Of a stretch of 64,000 bases of DNA, positions 28,180 to 37,557 are shown piece after piece. The stretch is taken from assembly GCA_900551325.1 (NCBI GenBank), contig URVM01000003.1, forward strand, positions 62,001 through 126,000. The letters run 5' to 3'. The translations under genes were made by a program, and so were the position numbers. Under the pieces are notes generated by a model that was given only the letters and a program-made list of their open reading frames with translations, was not told where the DNA came from and searched no databases. Position 1 is the stretch's first letter, and each line of letters begins with the position of its first letter. The stretch is from an uncultured Eubacteriales bacterium. Its GTDB lineage: Bacteria; Bacillota; Clostridia; Lachnospirales; Cellulosilyticaceae.

Positions 28180-28647
28180 CTATACAATAATCTCCCAACT
28201 CTTTTCTTGAATTCTAACGTCTAAAGCATTATACATTTCCTTACATGCTTCTCGTTGATTTTCTACCATAGTTATTTGCAATGTCTTTTTAAGGGATTGT
28301 CCTTCTTTTCTATATCGTAAATCCCTTATAGCACATGTTCGACCCGTAAGTTGTGCTACAATACTATCTAATTTCTGCCATCGCATTTTCCAATAGTTAC
28401 GTTCTAATATGAGATCTTTAAGCGTTAGCCCTTCCTCCACATAATAATTATTATACGCTCTTTCGATACATTGATTCATTTCGTGATACCTATTCATTTC
28501 TTCTTCGAGACGGTCTAGTAGTACCTTAGAATCCTCTTCTAATACTTCTTCTTCTGGAATAAGTAATTGACTTTCTAATTTCATATGTAATTCACGTACA
28601 TTCTCTCTGTGCTGATTTCTTCTTAATACCGCTTCTGCTAATTTCAT
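28180..28647 (-). CDS. DIP1984-family (septicolysin-like) protein
   Basis: A 155-aa helical cytosolic protein resembling the DIP1984/septicolysin-like family: it opens MKLAEAVLRRNQHRENVREL, has the LLDRLEEEMNRYHEMNQCIE helix, then GLTLKDLILERNYWKMRW and a C-terminal segment with SWEI. Members are widespread but functionally uncharacterised, and are sometimes annotated as antitoxin- or cytolysin-like without proof. The start at 28647 is preceded by AAGGAG; an earlier ATG contains that site and is rejected. It is bounded by terminators on both sides, so it is probably transcribed alone. Confidence 0.7.
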   Translation of the reverse strand: MKLAEAVLRRNQHRENVRELHMKLESQLLIPEEEVLEEDSKVLLDRLEEEMNRYHEMNQCIERAYNNYYVEEGLTLKDLILERNYWKMRWQKLDSIVAQLTGRTCAIRDLRYRKEGQSLKKTLQITMVENQREACKEMYNALDVRIQEKSWEIIV

Positions 28648-28833
28648 CAATGTATGTCTCCTTATCATCCAATTTACTTATGTACTTTATCTGCTGTCAT
28701 TGTATAGTATATAAAAATAGATGGACGCATTTTGTCCATTTCTACATTTTTTACTAATTTTTTCTCTTCCCTTAGCGGTTACCTACTTTAACAACCCATG
28801 AGTTTTAAGCGTATCTTGCCTAATATATACAAC

Positions 28834-28877
28834 ACACCCCTATTGCAGGAATACGTTAACCGCTGCAATAGGGGTGT
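28834..28877. terminator. Terminator of the McrBC-like operon
   Basis: A perfect 15-bp GC-rich stem (ACACCCCTATTGCAG and its complement) lies three bases after the stop of the McrC-like gene. Confidence 0.75.
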
Positions 28878-28879
28878 CA

Positions 28880-30508
28880 TTAATTTGTCAGTTGATGCAC
28901 TACTGTATCTAAATATATTTGCCACTCTGTATTTCTTATACCCATACATAAGCCAACTTGAACAATATTAGTCTCTTGCTCTTCTGTTAAATGCACATTG
29001 CCTTTTAACTTAGGCATGATTACCATCACTTTATGCACCGGGTTCAGTTGCTTCATTACATGCTCAGGTAGCCCGTGGTGATTTTCCAAATACTGACTTC
29101 CTAGCTGATACCCATAATGTAACAATTGTTCACTACATCTCGTCTGTCTATGATTATTCCATATATTATAGTAGCTGCTATATTTAAACTCTAGAATGAT
29201 ACTGCCAAAATATTTATCTTCTTTATAAATATCAATACGTCCATCTGGTTTCCTATGTATTGGACTTCTTGCATAGAGTGGACATGTTCTATTATTTGTT
29301 TCCTGTATATGCAATGGTATTAATGTGTCATAGTGCAATTTAATTGTTATATCACCTTTATTGAGTACAAACCCTGACTTTATACACTCTATTTCCGTAT
29401 AGCCTAACGCATCAAGGAATGTTCTATATACTTTTTTAAAGCACCATAACTCATAGATCCAAGATGATTCTAACCATAAATACTCTTTGGTACGTTTAAG
29501 TCCTACTAATTTAACACTTTCACATAGTTCATTATCAAATTGATAGAGTATTCTATAACGGCTATCATATCTACTTCTTATAGGCAGTTCTTCATTTGGC
29601 TTGTACTCTGTACACTGATACCATTGACAATTTCTAAGCTGCTGACATATACCTTCTAATTTTTTGATGACTTCTTTTTCCTCTCTTGTTAGTGCGGCAT
29701 CATGTAGTTGCATTACTAATTTGAGTAATCGCTCATTGAAATTTTTTATCCATCTATTTTCTTGTGTTTCATAGGTCATGCTTTTTGTATAGCTAACGAC
29801 CTTATTAGGATCAATAGCTCTTTTTAGACTTTTTCGAATAGCTATTTGATCGCACTTTTTGCCTAACTCTTTTGGCGTATAGTGATACATCTTTTCTATT
29901 TGCTCGTAAGGTCTCCTTTTAAAATCACGAAGCAACGACATAAGCTTTATATGCCATTTTATAAGTAATTTCATTTGTGTGTACTGATCATTTTCTTGAT
30001 TATTGATTTTTTTTATTTGTATACTCTCTCGAATGCCTAACGGTAGCTCTTTCCACCTAGATAGAAAATCTTCTACTTCTTCTCTCATTTGTTCTAGCTG
30101 ATAATTATCCATATGCCTTGGTTCAATGTTGAGTACACCATAATACCACTTATTGTGACATCTTACTTTTATATAGTAGCTACCAGGTATCATCCCCTTC
30201 TCACTGATATCCCATCTAAACCATACAAATGTTTTATTTCTTGGTAAAAGATAATACTGCTCATATTCCACGTCATAAAGACTATCTTCAACTTCATCTA
30301 AACCTTCAATATAAAGCCTAGCTTTTGCATCTTCTGCTGTAAAACCTATTTCATAAGTAATATTTTCAATAACATTTAGTGTATACTTCTCTACATTGGC
30401 TAGTAAGTATTCTAGATCAGATGTAAGCTGAACTTCTATCTGTTCCCTACATTGATTTTTATAAGAATAAATTATAAGTTCAAAATCCTTATCACATAGT
30501 GTATCCAT
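28880..30508 (-). CDS. McrC-like DUF2357 PD-(D/E)xK nuclease
   Basis: A 542-aa nuclease subunit of an McrBC-like restriction system. The N-terminal 280 residues correspond to the DUF2357 region that mediates contact with the AAA+ partner. The C-terminal nuclease core has KPDGRID with Asp422/Asp426 and ILEFKYS with Glu440 and Lys442, an intact PD-(D/E)xK active site. It overlaps the AAA+ gene by 17 bases. In known McrBC systems the AAA+ ring translocates on modified DNA and this subunit cuts it; the modification recognised here is not apparent. Confidence 0.85.
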   Translation of the reverse strand: MDTLCDKDFELIIYSYKNQCREQIEVQLTSDLEYLLANVEKYTLNVIENITYEIGFTAEDAKARLYIEGLDEVEDSLYDVEYEQYYLLPRNKTFVWFRWDISEKGMIPGSYYIKVRCHNKWYYGVLNIEPRHMDNYQLEQMREEVEDFLSRWKELPLGIRESIQIKKINNQENDQYTQMKLLIKWHIKLMSLLRDFKRRPYEQIEKMYHYTPKELGKKCDQIAIRKSLKRAIDPNKVVSYTKSMTYETQENRWIKNFNERLLKLVMQLHDAALTREEKEVIKKLEGICQQLRNCQWYQCTEYKPNEELPIRSRYDSRYRILYQFDNELCESVKLVGLKRTKEYLWLESSWIYELWCFKKVYRTFLDALGYTEIECIKSGFVLNKGDITIKLHYDTLIPLHIQETNNRTCPLYARSPIHRKPDGRIDIYKEDKYFGSIILEFKYSSYYNIWNNHRQTRCSEQLLHYGYQLGSQYLENHHGLPEHVMKQLNPVHKVMVIMPKLKGNVHLTEEQETNIVQVGLCMGIRNTEWQIYLDTVVHQLTN

Positions 30509-32351
30509 AACACTTCAACGCCTTTACTTTTTGTAGAATTACTTTTTTACTCTTTTCAAAGCTAGATACATGCTTATAGGCATCCAGACATTCGATAAGA
30601 GGAATACTTTCTTCATCTTTTCCAATAAGTACACCTTCTAAACTCATACGATCCCCTCGTAGCTTTGATAAGATGCGTTGTGTAAACTGTAAATCAAAAG
30701 CTTCTTCTCTACTTAAGATGCTCTGATCTTTTGGTAAGTTATACAAATACTCTTCTATTTGCCTTATAATACGGTAACCTATACCTTTGTCATATTGACT
30801 ACTCATAAGCATTTGATGTACATTTTCAAGTACTTCTAACTCACCTTCTGTCAAAATAACTTGATGCGGTTTAATCGGTTCTCCAAAATAATTTTTTCGT
30901 GTACATGAATTGGTCATAACATAACTTTTTATATCCACACTAGCATCTTTTGTATAAAGATCCTTTAGACTTACTACACCAAGATTAATAACATTTGCTC
31001 TATCGAGTACCTTATCTGAGAAATGATGGGTAGACTCATCTTTATTGATTGTTCCAACAAATAAAACATTACCTTTCAATGCTATTGTTGCTGGGTAATC
31101 TTCTTTATTAGATAGATTTAATATATCATTGTATAGTCGTAATACCTGTTGCTTTTTATCCATTTCCAGAATAGATAAGAACTGACTAAAATAATGTTCA
31201 ACTCTTGCCAAATTCATTTCATCAAAACATAACAGATATAATTCTTCTGGGTTCTTTTCAGCATCTAATAATAAATCAACTACGCCTTCATGATCTGGAC
31301 GATAACAACTATTCATCATATCTGGATACCCTAAAAGATCTGACTCATCTGTCCAAGAAGCTTTGACACTAATGCACTTATAATGTTTTTCATCCAATCC
31401 TAATGCTTGTCTATAAAAATCAACTAATCTCGACTTACCTGTTCCACTCATTCCTTCAAGTATAACAAGGCTCTTGGTTTTTAAAGCAGTATGAAAATTC
31501 ATAAGATCCTGCTTGCTATACCTAAATCCAGTATTATTTATAATATATTTTAAATTCTGAATAATTAAGTCATCATGATTATATCCTTCTTGATGAATGT
31601 TTGTTACAGTATTTTCTTCTACAAACCCTATTTTTGTTTCTAGTTTCTCATTTTTCTGATAAACCAAACTATCATGCAGACCAGTTTCAACAAATGCTAA
31701 TTCCTGCATTTCGGAACGTGGGTTTAAAATTATTTTCTGTTTCTCTTCATTAGCCAATTCATACGTATTCACCGTAAGTGGGCAATATAATTTATCTTGA
31801 TAATAAATGATCTTCTTATCCCCTCCTATACAATAGATCCTCGTTGTTCCTGTAGGTTGCCATAGTATAAAAGAAACTCCTTTTCCTTCACTAAGCCCTG
31901 TACTGCATTGTATGTACTTATCTTTTTGCCATCTTTGAATAAATGATTCTAAGGACTCATTACTTGTATAGTAAGGAACACTTTCAAATGTCATTCCATC
32001 TTCGTAACCATGTGGCTTAATCGTTAATGCTACATTATCTATTCTCATATGTCCCCCAGATTCTATAGGGTTAAAAATAAATAAGTAGTTTTCAACTATT
32101 TCTTTAAACTCAGATACACGTGTATATACATCCTCATAATAGTCTTCTTCAAAACCATATTTCTCTAAATTCCCTAAATAACCTGTAAAGAACTTTATAT
32201 TTTCATACTCCCCACACAATGTTGTTAAGCATTGAACTGAGTACTGAAGTTGATTGTTGCCATTAAGAAAAACTGTTTGTTTTGTACCTTCGTACTCTCT
32301 CCATACTATATCTTCTTTCGCTATTGTCCCAATAATGTCTACTCTACTCAT
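30492..32351 (-). CDS. McrB-like AAA+ NTPase
   Basis: A 619-aa AAA+ motor. Walker A is GMSGTGKS (300-307), Walker B is LCFDEMNLARVEHY with Asp377-Glu378, and the sensor region reads FVGTINKDESTHHFSDKVLD. McrB proper has NTxD at that position; the NKDE variant is typical of AAA+ proteins that pair with DUF2357 nucleases, so GTP specificity should not be assumed. The first 260 residues are a specificity domain of unknown fold. It overlaps the coiled-coil gene by 4 bases and the nuclease gene by 17, forming a tight three-gene unit. Confidence 0.85.
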   Translation of the reverse strand: MSRVDIIGTIAKEDIVWREYEGTKQTVFLNGNNQLQYSVQCLTTLCGEYENIKFFTGYLGNLEKYGFEEDYYEDVYTRVSEFKEIVENYLFIFNPIESGGHMRIDNVALTIKPHGYEDGMTFESVPYYTSNESLESFIQRWQKDKYIQCSTGLSEGKGVSFILWQPTGTTRIYCIGGDKKIIYYQDKLYCPLTVNTYELANEEKQKIILNPRSEMQELAFVETGLHDSLVYQKNEKLETKIGFVEENTVTNIHQEGYNHDDLIIQNLKYIINNTGFRYSKQDLMNFHTALKTKSLVILEGMSGTGKSRLVDFYRQALGLDEKHYKCISVKASWTDESDLLGYPDMMNSCYRPDHEGVVDLLLDAEKNPEELYLLCFDEMNLARVEHYFSQFLSILEMDKKQQVLRLYNDILNLSNKEDYPATIALKGNVLFVGTINKDESTHHFSDKVLDRANVINLGVVSLKDLYTKDASVDIKSYVMTNSCTRKNYFGEPIKPHQVILTEGELEVLENVHQMLMSSQYDKGIGYRIIRQIEEYLYNLPKDQSILSREEAFDLQFTQRILSKLRGDRMSLEGVLIGKDEESIPLIECLDAYKHVSSFEKSKKVILQKVKALKCYGYTM

Positions 32352-33397
32352 TTATCATAAGCCTCCCAATGTTGCTCAATATATTCAAAGAAAAACTCGT
32401 CTGATGGAAAAATTTTTAGTTTTTCTTCATATTGCTCTCTAAGCCTATCTCTTACTAACCACTCTACGTCATAAAAAAATGCGTACACCTCTCCTACTTC
32501 ATGTTTAGCCTTCCCAAGACCGCCTTCCCATTGCTTAGTTGATATATACAAGGCATTAATTTCTGGACAAACTTCTCTCTTTATATAGTCTAACTTTTTC
32601 TTAATAAATGAACTTCCTATAAAGATATAAGGTGCACCTAATTTAGTTTGTTTCAACCTATCCTCTAGTCTGTCCTTTTCTACTTGTAACTTTTTATATT
32701 CTTGATTAATCTGTTCCAGTGAATATTTCAATTCTGTTAATTCTTTCTTATATATTTTTTCTTGTGTTTGCCAACTCTTTGTTATATCTTGAATATTTCG
32801 ATTAAGTTGTTTAATCTTTTCTTCTTGTTGTTCTTCTCTTTGTTTAGATTCTCTATAAAGGTGTTTTAATATCTTTAAATCTTTAGATTCTTTTTTAACA
32901 ACCTGTTCTCTTTCTTCTTCTACTTTTTCTAATGGTTGTTCAACAACCTCTTTAAGAGACTTTTGTGGAAGTTGGCTATCCGTATTTTCCTTAATGTCTA
33001 TAGTAAAATGTTTCACAAGCTCATCTTTTTCCATTTGGGTGGATACCTTTAAAAAGTAGTTTATAACACTTATTTGTATATCTATATTTTCATGTTCTTT
33101 GAAGTCATCAATTTGTTCTAAAAGTTCTTCTACTGTCATCTTTAAATAACTTTGTACTTCATTTGTTTCTAATAGGTCTTCATAAAGCTTTTCAACTTCT
33201 TCTACTATTTCTTTTTCAATACAAAATACTTTATTCAAAGCTCCTATTTTCACCGATCGCGGAAATCTTTTCAAACTTTTCTTATTGTTTTTTCGACACC
33301 CCGTAATCTGGCAACCTAAATCTATAATCATTTGATCAAGTTTTTGGGAGTCTATGTTATGCAATACGTAATTACTCCATTCCTTATAAAAACTCAT
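32348..33397 (-). CDS. Coiled-coil protein of the McrBC-like operon
   Basis: A 349-aa protein, first gene of the three-gene cassette. Residues 1-80 include a small basic domain (GCQITGCRKNNKKSLKRFPR). Residues 160-260 are a long charged coiled coil (KIKQLNRNIQDITKSWQTQE). The final 90 residues (GAPYIFIGSSFIKKKLDYIK .. FFEYIEQHWEAYDK) form a compact domain I do not recognise. Coiled-coil partners of McrBC relatives are described in CoCoNuT-type systems; membership is an inference. ATG 33397 is preceded by AGAGGGGA; the longer ORF start contains that site. Confidence 0.7.
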   Translation of the reverse strand: MSFYKEWSNYVLHNIDSQKLDQMIIDLGCQITGCRKNNKKSLKRFPRSVKIGALNKVFCIEKEIVEEVEKLYEDLLETNEVQSYLKMTVEELLEQIDDFKEHENIDIQISVINYFLKVSTQMEKDELVKHFTIDIKENTDSQLPQKSLKEVVEQPLEKVEEEREQVVKKESKDLKILKHLYRESKQREEQQEEKIKQLNRNIQDITKSWQTQEKIYKKELTELKYSLEQINQEYKKLQVEKDRLEDRLKQTKLGAPYIFIGSSFIKKKLDYIKREVCPEINALYISTKQWEGGLGKAKHEVGEVYAFFYDVEWLVRDRLREQYEEKLKIFPSDEFFFEYIEQHWEAYDK

Positions 33398-33555
33398 ACT
33401 TTCCCCTCTTTTCATTAATGTGATTATATATTAAATTATACTTTAATCAATTTTAATATGTAAATATGTTTACTAGCACTTTTCACACTCTTTTTATTGA
33501 AAATTAACAATTAAAAAGAGGCGATACTTTCAATTTCCTAGTTAAATCTATTATA

Positions 33556-33810
33556 TCATTTAACATGGACATATAATGGGCTTTTAACATCCAATATCTT
33601 ATACTTTTCTTCATCCACAGGGTATACTCCTTGAATAGGGATGTGATCGTGTAATACTTCATCGCGATTATCAAATAAACTAGTCGTGACTCTTGCATCA
33701 CCTTCTTGTTTTTTCTTTTCTAAGATATCATTGAAACCAGCTATCATATCACTTTCTAAACCTAACATAGAATCAGGCTTATTCACTGTACCACTTGCAA
33801 GATATATCAT
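33556..33810 (-). pseudogene. Truncated, degenerate VWA-domain gene
   Basis: Eighty-four codons read LESDMIAGFNDILEKKKQEG and RVTTSLFDNRDEVLHDHIPI, the start of a bacterial von Willebrand A protein. The normal opening FILDKSGSM is degraded to NKPDSM, destroying the MIDAS metal site, and the reading frame ends where the TALLDA strand should follow. It is a remnant, not a working gene. Confidence 0.7.
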
Positions 33811-34107
33811 ATTAGGGCCTTAAAAAAATACTATAAGATGATCATGTTAGTACTCATTTAGTTATCAATCTAAGAAGAGTTTCTTATTCTTTTAGACTGA
33901 TAGCATGTGGCAAATAAAAGTGGTGAACAGTTCCTTAATCATTAAATTTTAAGTCAACTCTTTAATTATATATATTTTTATAATATTTTTACAATATTTT
34001 AACCATATATATATTATTTGAACAAAACTTCATGTTATTACAAATTATTGTAACACACAAAAAGGAGTGCAAAACTATTAGTCATCCAGTATCCAAGGTT
34101 ATACCAT

Positions 34108-34251
34108 CTAGTAAATCACCAATAAATCATCTTTATAGTACATATAAAAGGAATCTTCATCTGCTTCATGAAGGAAATGCTGTAAAACATAAAGCACTTC
34201 ATCAGTGATCTCAAATGTTTTACTATCATCTAATATCCCTTTACAAACTGC
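34108..34251 (-). pseudogene. Possible protein-coding remnant
   Basis: Forty-seven codons ending in TAG read ILDDSKTFEITDEVLYVLQH and DEDSFYMYYKDDLLVIY, protein-like in composition, but there is no start codon and an in-frame stop lies directly upstream. The parent family is unrecognised. Confidence 0.3.
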
Positions 34252-34298
34252 TTAACTTTTTAACTTTGCCCTTATATACTTATGTTTTTTTATTCATA

Positions 34299-34333
34299 AA
34301 AGGTGGTCTAGACTTTATGTTTAAACCACCTTT
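34299..34333 (-). terminator. Terminator of the addB-addA operon
   Basis: AAAGGTGGT pairs with ACCACCTTT around a 17-base loop, 33 bases after the stop of the AddA-like gene; the minus strand continues TTTTATG. Confidence 0.65.
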
Positions 34334-34365
34334 GAGGTACACCTTTTATCCATCTTATTTTAATG

Positions 34366-37300
34366 CTATTCAACTACTTCTTCTATGTGATTAAGCTCAT
34401 TAAAGAACAGTAGTACTTTCTCTACCTTTTCACCCGTCAATTCTTTCCATGCATCTTTGTAGAACATAACTTGTGGCTTATAAAACTCTATCATTGCCGG
34501 TATCCCCTCTACTTGGATATGATCTGTCTTATAGTCTACAATGTACCATTTACCATCTTTTTTATAAACCAAATCAATGATGGCATTTACTTTTATTGCT
34601 TGAATATCTTCACTTGTTTTTGTAAAACTAGTATACATTGGTTGGCTTGAGTCAATATACATATGAATGGGTACTTCTGTTAATACCACTTCTGCATGTT
34701 TAATGTCATCTGCTATTGTAGATTTTTTAAACTGATCAAGTAGTTTTATTGCTACATCTTCTTTTTTATCTTCAATACCATACTTAAACCTGGCTACTTT
34801 GATATAGCCTTCATACATTTTTCCACTTACTTCTTTATCCAGTAAATCATGTACAAAGTTTCCCCAAGCTAGTCCACCACCTTCTTCACGATTGACTCCA
34901 TCTAATAATGCATAGTCCTTACTTTTACTCGGCACATACTCCTCATAACTGATATATTTTTTAGAATCTATCCAGTTTCTATAGCTTTCTATTTGCTCTT
35001 TATATCCATTTTTATCAACACAACTTCCTCTGTTATCTACACACACTTCAGTTTCTTGTACTTCTTCAACTTCAAGGTTACTCATACTTAGTAGTGTGTT
35101 CCAAGGATTCTTTTTGCTATCCTCCATAGAACTTATAATCAGCCTCTTCTTTGCTCGAGTTGCACCTACATAAAGAATCCTCGTTTCTTCTGCTTGTAAA
35201 TATCTAAATTCATCTTCTTTTTTCTCATTCCAGTTTTCTGGTATAGCTACCTCCCTATTATGATTGGACCCATTAGGGAGAGTAAACGCAAAGTAACCTC
35301 TACTTTCTATGCCATCCCTTTCAATATGCTTGGTAATGTATTTAAATGGATTTACATTCTTACATGGATGTGCCAAGAAGACAATTGGAGCCTGTAGTCC
35401 TTTACACTTGTGCACATTCATTACACGAACAACATCTGCTTCATCATCTTCATTTCCTAATTCAATTTCCTTCCCTAACTCCTCTTTTAAAGACTCTACC
35501 ATTGCTGAAAAAGATGTTATACCGTTTAATTGTAACTGCACTAATTTATCAAAAATGTTACTAAAATAATTGTATCTATCTTTTGTATAATTTTCACGAA
35601 CTAATAACGTGTATAGTCCTATATGCTCCATAATTTTTTCTATAGCTACAGTGGGTTCATATTGCCTTGTCCATTTCTTATACATTTGCAGCTGTTCTAA
35701 GTAGCTTTGAATTTTGGGAGGATGATCGGTTTGAGGTTTTGAATACATGGTTAGGTTCCCACCTATTTTATGCCATTGAAATAGTTCAACATCACTTACC
35801 CCAAAAAACAATCCTTTTAATGCTGCTGCAATTTTGATTGGGTTATAGTCTTCTTTAATAGCTTCCAACAAAATTAATAATTCCCTAATCTCTGGAATAT
35901 TCATTAGTACAATTTTACCTGTTACCGAAACTGGAATATTATTTTCTTGTAATGCTTTTGCATACGCTATTAGTGATTCATTGTAACGATTAATTACCAT
36001 AAAGTCTCTAGGTGAATAGCCTTCTTGTAACATTTGTTTTATAACTTGTACAATGTTATAACTATCATATGCTATTGCCTTTTCTTTTTTTAGTTTTTCT
36101 CCCGGTACTGTTAACACACTTATACCTTCTATCTTGTTATGAGTCTCTTCATGTGCTAATAGTGGTGCATAAGCCGCTTGATATTTATTAGCTTCATTAG
36201 GAAATTGTGTGCTAAAACATTCATTCAATTTTTCAGTTATCGCACTGACGGATCTGAAATTAGTAGTAAGTTTTAGAACTCGCCCCCCACCTGCCTCCAG
36301 CAGTTCTTTAACTTGGTTATAACACCCTATGTCAGCCCTCCTAAAGCGATAAATGGCTTGTTTAGGATCTCCTACAACAAATAATGACCCTTGTCTAGGT
36401 TCTGTCTCCTGCCAAGTTTTTGCCTGTTGATTTTCACCTGTTATATAAAACATTATTTCTGCTTGAATTGGGTCTGTATCTTGAAATTCATCTACCAATA
36501 AAAATCTGTATCTACTTGCTAAATTTATACGAACATTGCTATTGTTTTTAAGCATATCCCTTGTCTTAATTATAAGATCTTGTAATGTTACTACACCATA
36601 CGCTCTCTTTACCTGATCATACTTGTCGACTACATAACTAATAAACTTAATTAGTTTATTATGCATATATTCCTTATATACTAATAGAGCGGGGGTAACC
36701 AGTCTATCTCTATAGTCCTCTAATGTAGCTTTCCATTCTTTAGCTTCTTCTTTAGATAACCATCTGTTTTGAGTAATTTTTAATTCACCTTCCATTATTT
36801 CTAGTACTTTTACAATATCTTCGATTTGATTACTGCCTATATACTTACTCTTATTGTAGAACTCCATAATTTTCTCTTGTAAAGTATCATATCCCTTATC
36901 CGGTTTCTCTTCTGGTATTGCTTTGATAGCATTTTCCACAATAGCTACTAAGCCACTATATACACTTGCTAAGTCTGGTTTTTGTTTCTCTTTGGTTACC
37001 CATTGAACATCTTTATATTCATTTAGTTCAAGTGTGTACTTAACGAGGTTGTCTACTTTTATGCCATATCCAAATAATTCTTCTTTAATTGCCTGATATT
37101 CTTCATCTCCATCATTCATGCATATGCAAAGAGATTCGTAAATAAGTTTCTTCTCCTCTTCATTATCTATTTCTTTGAATCCTATATCTACACCTGCTTC
37201 TATTGGCCTTTCTTTCAGTAATTTACTACAAAAGCTGTGAACTGTACCAATAAAACATTCTTCTAAGCTTTGTAATGCTTCGTCTAGCCTTTGTCTAACT

Positions 37301-37557
37301 TCCTCTTTATTAGTATTTTTTCTGTGTTTTTCTAATTCAATAATAAACCTTTCTTTCAGTTCTTCTGCTGCTTTACGCGTAAACGTAATAGCAACTATCT
37401 GACCCACTTTCCCTTTACCTGATGTAATAATATAAATCATACGTTTCACTAAACAAGTTGTTTTTCCTGAACCCGCTCCAGCCTCTACTAGTAAATTAAT
37501 ATCTAGTGCTTCCTCTATAAGCTGACGTTCTCTTTTATCAGCGATTACTTTACTCAT
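34366..37557 (-). CDS. addA: AddA-like UvrD-family helicase/nuclease
   Basis: A 1063-aa helicase-nuclease. Walker A is GAGSGKT (27-33), followed by VAITFTRKAAEELKER (motif Ia), LLVDEFQDTDPIQAE (motif II), VVGDPKQAIYRFRRAD (motif III), TTNFRS and the late RVMNVHKCKGLQAPIV and ILYVGATRAKKRL motifs. The C-terminal PD-(D/E)xK nuclease has AIIDLVY and YIVDYKTD. AddA normally works with AddB to resect double-strand breaks, loading RecA or degrading foreign ends. At 1063 aa it is clearly shorter than the usual roughly 1200-1250 aa, so this could be a divergent copy. It overlaps addB by 8 bases. Confidence 0.8.
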   Translation of the reverse strand: MSKVIADKRERQLIEEALDINLLVEAGAGSGKTTCLVKRMIYIITSGKGKVGQIVAITFTRKAAEELKERFIIELEKHRKNTNKEEVRQRLDEALQSLEECFIGTVHSFCSKLLKERPIEAGVDIGFKEIDNEEEKKLIYESLCICMNDGDEEYQAIKEELFGYGIKVDNLVKYTLELNEYKDVQWVTKEKQKPDLASVYSGLVAIVENAIKAIPEEKPDKGYDTLQEKIMEFYNKSKYIGSNQIEDIVKVLEIMEGELKITQNRWLSKEEAKEWKATLEDYRDRLVTPALLVYKEYMHNKLIKFISYVVDKYDQVKRAYGVVTLQDLIIKTRDMLKNNSNVRINLASRYRFLLVDEFQDTDPIQAEIMFYITGENQQAKTWQETEPRQGSLFVVGDPKQAIYRFRRADIGCYNQVKELLEAGGGRVLKLTTNFRSVSAITEKLNECFSTQFPNEANKYQAAYAPLLAHEETHNKIEGISVLTVPGEKLKKEKAIAYDSYNIVQVIKQMLQEGYSPRDFMVINRYNESLIAYAKALQENNIPVSVTGKIVLMNIPEIRELLILLEAIKEDYNPIKIAAALKGLFFGVSDVELFQWHKIGGNLTMYSKPQTDHPPKIQSYLEQLQMYKKWTRQYEPTVAIEKIMEHIGLYTLLVRENYTKDRYNYFSNIFDKLVQLQLNGITSFSAMVESLKEELGKEIELGNEDDEADVVRVMNVHKCKGLQAPIVFLAHPCKNVNPFKYITKHIERDGIESRGYFAFTLPNGSNHNREVAIPENWNEKKEDEFRYLQAEETRILYVGATRAKKRLIISSMEDSKKNPWNTLLSMSNLEVEEVQETEVCVDNRGSCVDKNGYKEQIESYRNWIDSKKYISYEEYVPSKSKDYALLDGVNREEGGGLAWGNFVHDLLDKEVSGKMYEGYIKVARFKYGIEDKKEDVAIKLLDQFKKSTIADDIKHAEVVLTEVPIHMYIDSSQPMYTSFTKTSEDIQAIKVNAIIDLVYKKDGKWYIVDYKTDHIQVEGIPAMIEFYKPQVMFYKDAWKELTGEKVEKVLLFFNELNHIEEVVE

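Larger units (their letters stand above)
33811..34365. other. 555-base intergenic region with gene debris
   Basis: No intact gene is seen. It contains a 48-codon open segment without a start at 34108-34251 on the minus strand and the addA terminator at 34299-34333. Together with the VWA remnant this stretch looks like decayed DNA between two defence modules. Confidence 0.5.

Noticed and set aside
33504..33701. Minus-strand 65-codon ORF
   Set aside because: It overlaps the VWA remnant in another frame and has no protein-like features.
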